Shown: positions 59,116-64,000 of the stretch, piece after piece
How the letters are laid out: every line of letters begins with the position of its first letter
How positions within the stretch are numbered: position 1 is the first letter of the stretch
Program-made: the position numbers and the translations under genes
Notes under the pieces: model-generated
Databases searched by the model: none
What the model was told of the DNA's origin: nothing
The model's input: only the letters and a program-made list of their open reading frames with translations
Assembly: GCA_018806985.1 (NCBI GenBank)
Contig: JADANN010000364.1
Span: 1,860,001 to 1,924,000, forward strand
Length of the DNA: 64,000 nucleotides
Reading direction: 5' to 3'
From: Angiostrongylus vasorum
Taxonomy: Eukaryota > Nematoda > Chromadorea > Rhabditida > Metastrongylidae

Positions 59116-59279
59116 CGACCAGATCCGAGTCGATTTTCCACAGTTGATCGGCTTCTCGATGTGACGTCTTCGTCGCAGTACACGTACACAGATACATGCA
59201 TACAGAATAGCACAAGAATGTAGCATTTTCGTCTACCTCCTACCATATTCGTAGGAAAAGGAATTTGGCAAATTTACAC

Positions 59280-60210
59280 CATCCCACGAGAACTGTTCAC
59301 TGCCACTTTGCAGAGGGACAATGAATTTGGTCGACAGAGATGAAAAGGGCATACGTATTTGATGGGAAACTTCTATCAAACCTTCGTTTCGTGGAAGACA
59401 GCGTCGTGTTCACTGGGAGTGCCAGCGAAGCTGATTCAATACACAGATGATGGGAAAAAAAGATTGGACTACGCATATATAGGACGAAAACTCAGTTCAT
59501 GAGGAATCCATCGTGCGAAGGCGAACAAATCGAACCAGGTTCTCTAATTACAGAGACCCCGTCATTATGTTCCCTGGACCTTCAGAGAAAAACACAGAAA
59601 AACAAGGAGAAGGAGTTAATCATAGTACGAAAAGCAGTATAAACCGCACATCGGGCTTCTCAAAGCAGCCACCAATTAACTAAACCCAAAACTCCGTGCT
59701 CATCTTTTTAACTAAACAGTTTTCCCAGCGCTCTGTTATGCACCAGAAACGGAAGATGATCCTTTGAGAACGTCAAAAACTCTGAGCACAACCACAGAGC
59801 TCTTGAGCGATGTCTTCTGAAATTCAACCTACAGTCACAAACTTTCAGCCGTGATAGACAGCACAGAACTTCGAATCCCATACTATATTCGGGATTCAGG
59901 AGAATCGGCTATGACTATATCTATGCACAGATGAGTCACGTAATAAGAAGAACAGATGACAAATGAGCGCTAAGAGCTGTAGAGCTTACTCCATGGTGAT
60001 GCATGAGCAACTAGGGCGACCGCCTAAATGTTGGGCAGACGTGTTCATAGTTAAAGTTAAGCTAAAGTTAACCATCTGCATTAGCAGATAGGAACTGCTT
60101 CATGACAATTGAGGGGGACCCCGCGAACGTCACTATGTTCGAAGGGAGACCACAGCCATAGACGATGAATGAGCAAGAAAGAGAGGAATGAAAATTGTGC
60201 TGGGGCCCGC
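59280..60210 (+). mobile_element. RTE-B fragment (end of RT plus 3' region)
   Basis: Broken frames contain a RDEKGIRI block, a KPKLRAHLF-like block, TVFPALC near 59720, RALERCLLKFN near 59800 and SHVIRRTDDK near 59935, in RTE-B order. A long microsatellite follows its 3' end. Confidence 0.75.
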
Positions 60211-60232
60211 ACTATTAATGAAGGCGGTTCAT

Positions 60233-60255
60233 ATGCATGTATGTATGTATGTATG

Positions 60256-60290
<35 letters not shown>

Positions 60291-60306
60291 TTATACATGC
60301 ACGTGG

Positions 60307-60361
<55 letters not shown>

Positions 60362-60365
60362 GCAA
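60233..60365. repeat. Compound (ATGT)n/(AT)n microsatellite
   Basis: (ATGT)n followed by several long AT runs with ATGC interruptions. The tyrosine/isoleucine-rich ORFs over it are artefacts. Confidence 0.95.
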
Positions 60366-60429
60366 ATATATGTGCATAAGTGCACGAAAATATGGGTAGG
60401 GAGTCGAGTGTTGTTTGCTGAAATAACTA

Positions 60430-60880
60430 ATCCTAGATGCTCTTTTAAGCTACTAGAGATGGTGCTGCATTGTCGAACCTTTTCCGTTTACGTCGATGTT
60501 GATGTCGTGAAATGGTTATATTTTTGGTTTTGACACTGTTGTGTAGCTCACAAGTCTTTACATGATGAGCGGGGTGGCCTGGCCGTGCAGAGCTTCCATG
60601 GCTGCCTGTGTCTTAACGGAGTCAAAAGCTTCTTTGACATCGAGACATCGATAAATGTGGAACGGAGCGTTCTCGTGTACTGTCGGGACACTTCACTGAG
60701 TTTCGCTATCGAGTGGATTTGTCACACAACAAGTACGTTTGTCCGTAGTTGTCGATGTGTAGTTAGTCTCTCTTTTCGCAGAACAACGCGATCTATTTGG
60801 CCTTACATTGATTTAGATCCCAGCATTTTAGTACAGCCAAGTATGTTATGCAGATCTTCTGGTCTGGTCATACCCGATTC
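60430..60880 (-). mobile_element. RTE-type RT fragment, minus strand
   Basis: On the minus strand the segment IDVKEAFDSVKTQAAMEAL is RT motif A of an RTE-like polymerase. The 133-codon + strand ORF over it is a shadow. The fragment is short and broken by frameshifts. Confidence 0.65.
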
Positions 60881-60984
60881 AGATCAATCTGTTCATTCAT
60901 CTCCAGTCGTTAGGAAGCGATTTGGTTCATTTGTGGAGGAAATGAATCGATATTCATGGCAAAACTCATATGGACAAATTAACT

Positions 60985-63325
60985 AACTTGTCTACTATCG
61001 TATTTTTTAAGAAACATTTCCTCTGTCGCATCATAATTCAGATTTAGTGGGAGAAGTTGTACCTTCTCTGTCAGTCGTACGACGCCTAGTTTAATTTTCA
61101 CACCATCTGTCATGTTAATCTTTGTATAGTATTCATAGTGTGCGCACGCTATAAAAGCTGGTTGTCAGGTCATCAATCGTTCTTTAAGTATAGATTTACT
61201 CAGCCTTGAATGACCTTGAGGTTTAGCATCTTCTCTGCGGCCGCCATACCCAACGCAGGCATAACGGATAATGCTCTTTCGGGCTCAGGCGACCAGTAAA
61301 TTTATCTTTCTTTTTTTTGAAATCAACACGAACTATTTCCTGTTTCTTCCAAAGCAAACAAGGAGCGTTTTTGTTGCAAGCAACAATTAAAAAGCTTGGT
61401 TTTGATCTGCGTTTAATCCCCTTATCCGTGTCCTGGGTGCCTGTCACGTAGCGCTGAATCTGGTTTCCCGTGCGTAGGTCTCTCAAGGGAGAAGATCCGT
61501 GGGATATGTAGCAATTCTCGAGACCGGCATTGATTGATAATTCATTGCTTAAGATGGGCCAGTTATAGTTACAATGATGTCCTCCGTCAGAAGTTTGAGA
61601 AAAACACACAGCAACAAGAGGGAGGCGTAAATCCACAGCTCAGTAACAGACTTTTAAGAAAAGCCATAAGAAGAGGATCCTATTTGGAAGGAATAATATT
61701 AGCTTAGGATGAAATTTTCACTAGTCGTCTTTACTAGTACTGCATTAAAGAGATGAATTAATACTATGATATGGAGTTGTTCCGAGAATTCTTAGGAATT
61801 CTTCGATAATCGCACGTATCAGTAATGGATTTTCTTGTAGAATATTGCGTGCAGTCTATTTTATTACGCACTGCCATTAGGATGTCCATTTCTGGCATAG
61901 AGCTAGTTGATTAGAGAGAAAGAACGGTCCGAAGGGCGAAGTATAGGTGAATGTGATAAATTCTCAACAAGTAAGACCAGAACAACCACATTCTATTGGT
62001 AATCCAAAACTGGTTTCTTCTCACTGCACCAGATTTGACAATTAGCAGATTTCCAACTCATTTACGGAGGTAACTTGGAATTTTTGAAGGGCGATACATC
62101 TTGCAGTAAAACCCAAGACCGAATTTCTGCTAGCCCCAGCAGTGATCGATAATAATTATTTAAAACAGCTATCATTTACCAATGACTCCATGAATTCAAC
62201 AGAAAAGACACGACACCCAAATCCTAGCTGCATTTCAAACAAAACAGCTTTTTCACACTGTGACCGTTTTCTATGGGTTTACCAGTAAGTTAGAATCCTT
62301 ACTACACTTAGTCATTGAGAGAGTCACAGAAAACCATGAGTCTACGAAGTTGTTTTTGTCTGTCATGCGATTGAAATTTAGGTATCTTACAATTTCCTGC
62401 GCGCTTATCAAGAAAGTATGGAATTTTTGAAAGTGGGTGCTAAGAATTGTACTGTCGTGACTAAGAATTTAGTTGGCGTCGACTTCTCTGGCTCAATTCC
62501 GCAAGTGGAAGCCAGTGTTCGGGACCGCTGCTTAGCAAGAGCTTTACGTGTTGACAATGTCCTTTTCAGATGTTGCATATGTCATACATAATTGCATAGC
62601 AGAAGCCAACCATTTCTGTGCTATCCTGTCTTCATTGTCATACCTACATGTGACTTCTGCAATATTTCACAAAAGAATTGCAGGTCTATTCGAGTGTTTC
62701 TAGAACTCCTGTTGGAAAAAAATTCTAGGAAACTATTTATTTTTTAACTATGAAATTTCTGATGGGAAATTAAGACGTTCCCGCAACGATTGCTCATGTC
62801 GTCCTTGCTTGTACTGGTACTTGTTGATTTTTCTTCTCGAATTAACTCTCCGTGCGCTCTGAAAACTGGTATTTTGAACACTACATTTTACATCGATGCA
62901 CAAAAATCCACACCTTCCTCTTTTCAAACTGTGATTAGAGTGATAAGCAGTGCTAAAAGTGATCAGTAATGAAAAAAGCTAAGTGTTTTAACTAAAGTTA
63001 AAGGTAAAGTTTTCCTTCTGATTCAATTTCTTGGTAAGGTGATGATCACTTTTGTGCGACTTTCACCATCGACGTACAACTACAGCTGCCGCGCTGTACA
63101 CCGTGACTCATGGTGCAATCAGAGTTTCACTGCAGCTTTTCAGCATGCTTATTAAGAATTAGCTACCTGGAATTAGTGTCGTGGTGAATTACGGCACTAG
63201 TGAGGTCTCGCTATTAGATGTGAGTAATGAATAATTGTTCTTCTCTACTAAAAAATATTACGCTTCAACGCTTAGAATTGAAGGTGCCGAAGAGACTAAA
63301 TTTTTTGAACTTTTAAATTTAACTA
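60985..63325. other. Gene-poor stretch
   Basis: Apart from the 137-codon ORF at 61223 nothing was recognised. Confidence 0.45.
61223..61636 (-). CDS. Unassigned 137-codon ORF
   Basis: Starts MDLRLPLVAVCFSQTSDGGH and is not low complexity. It has several cysteines (CNYNWP, ENCYISHG, VACNKNAPCLLW) and a lysine-rich end after WKKQEIVRV. A short hydrophobic start (LPLVAVCF) is too weak to call a signal peptide. No family was recognised and no splice partners were found. It could be one exon of a minus-strand secreted protein or a chance ORF. Confidence 0.25.
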   Translation of the reverse strand: MDLRLPLVAVCFSQTSDGGHHCNYNWPILSNELSINAGLENCYISHGSSPLRDLRTGNQIQRYVTGTQDTDKGIKRRSKPSFLIVACNKNAPCLLWKKQEIVRVDFKKKKDKFTGRLSPKEHYPLCLRWVWRPQRRC

Positions 63326-63329
63326 TTTG

Positions 63330-63645
63330 CAGAATAACCACAATAATGCTAAGATATCTGCAAAACTTGGACTCTAGACTAGGTTCGAACCCATGATCAC
63401 CCTTTCCGGAGGCTCATGTGTTACCCGCTTCACCTCCTAGTCTTTTGCTTTGCCTTTCCCTCAGCTAGTTTTTTGGCCTAATGGTGCTGCCAACAAGGCA
63501 AAGCAAGGGAGTCGATGGTGCAGTGGACAACACATGAGCCCCCGGGAAGGGTAGACACGGGTTCGAGGAGCAACTGAGGTTCCCAGTTTTTGCTCATATA
63601 CCGTCACTGTAGCTCTATTTCATATGGTATCCTGCGGTAAAAAGG
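63330..63645. repeat. SINE-1-like head-to-head inverted pair
   Basis: A minus-oriented copy (63335-63470), with a perfect GGTTCGAACC box B, faces a plus-oriented copy (63480-63645) with GATGGTGCAGTGGACAACAC and GGGTTCGAGG. The two arms pair imperfectly around about 63475. Confidence 0.7.
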
Positions 63646-63761
63646 GCTGTAGAAGCCTAATGTTAATAGAATCCAAATGTTGGTTGAAAAAATAATTTCG
63701 GTCTTGTGAAAATTTGTTGTCCTTCATCAATTAAGGTTTATGCCCTTTGCGTTAAGATTCT

Positions 63762-63825
63762 TGCATACTTGGGTACCTAGACGGTCCGTCATCGCGACTG
63801 CCTCAGAATATTTTCTATTAGTTTC
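63762..63825 (-). repeat. Repeat-3 end fragment
   Basis: TACTTGGGTACCTAGACGGT and CAGAATATTTTC match the end of repeat-3 only; the rest is absent or too diverged. Confidence 0.4.
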
Positions 63826-64000
63826 TTTCCGTCATGATCATTGCTCAAATTGGTGGTTGCTTTCAAATATATTTACGTTTGCGAATATCGTCCCATTGCT
63901 TAAGAATTTCAAATTATAGCTTCGGCTTATTTACTTTATTCAACAAACATATCCGTCTGCCCTTCCCGTGGTCGTCCTAGAGGATGCATACTTCCTTTCT

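Noticed and set aside
60169..60533. Tyr/Ile-rich ORFs
   Set aside because: They are translations of the (ATGT)n/(AT)n microsatellite.
60585..60986. 133-codon plus-strand ORF
   Set aside because: Its antisense strand encodes an RTE reverse transcriptase motif (VKEAFDSVKTQAAMEAL); the plus frame is a shadow.
1..64000. CRISPR arrays, operons, phage or bacterial features
   Set aside because: No regularly spaced direct repeats and no prokaryotic gene structure; the window is eukaryotic.

Overview
The window looks like nuclear DNA of a strongylid (clade V, hookworm-like) nematode. The evidence is AT-rich DNA, TTTCAG-type splice acceptors, genes split into many small exons by introns of 0.15 to 6.6 kb, and a heavy load of RTE-type non-LTR retrotransposon debris and tRNA-derived SINEs. 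The species is inferred from these traits and has not been proven.

Two protein-coding genes can be reconstructed exon by exon, with reading phase preserved at nearly every junction. Gene A (+ strand, 27735-45124, about 12 exons) encodes a RAI1/DXO/EOL-1-family decapping-nuclease-like protein of roughly 400 residues. It keeps the metal-binding EVD motif, but two other catalytic positions appear substituted, so it may be a pseudoenzyme. Gene B (- strand, 47009-57070, 7 exons, about 415 residues) encodes an F-box plus leucine-rich-repeat protein matching SKP2 (worm skpt-1), a substrate receptor of SCF ubiquitin ligases. One of its introns appears to use a GC donor. The two genes are convergent, with about 1.9 kb between their stop codons. 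I see no functional link between them: one is RNA 5'-end quality control, the other is cell-cycle ubiquitylation.

The rest is mostly repeats. Positions 1-27.7 kb hold no convincing host gene. They contain a mariner transposase remnant (3.4 kb), SINE copies, fragments of two RTE families, and a nearly full-length but broken RTE copy (16.97-19.77 kb: endonuclease, reverse transcriptase, 3' region). The introns of both genes carry more SINE and RTE fragments. Positions 57.5-64 kb again hold RTE remnants, a large (ATGT)n/(AT)n microsatellite and one unexplained 137-codon ORF.

I use working names for repeats. SINE-1 is tRNA-like and often sits in head-to-head pairs. SINE-2 is tRNA-like with a TTTATCC-type tail. 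Repeat-3 is about 380 bp and ends near CGGTTTACCG. Repeat-4 is seen twice. RTE-A and RTE-B are the two RTE families. A short motif resembling half of a hammerhead ribozyme core recurs at least eight times on both strands.
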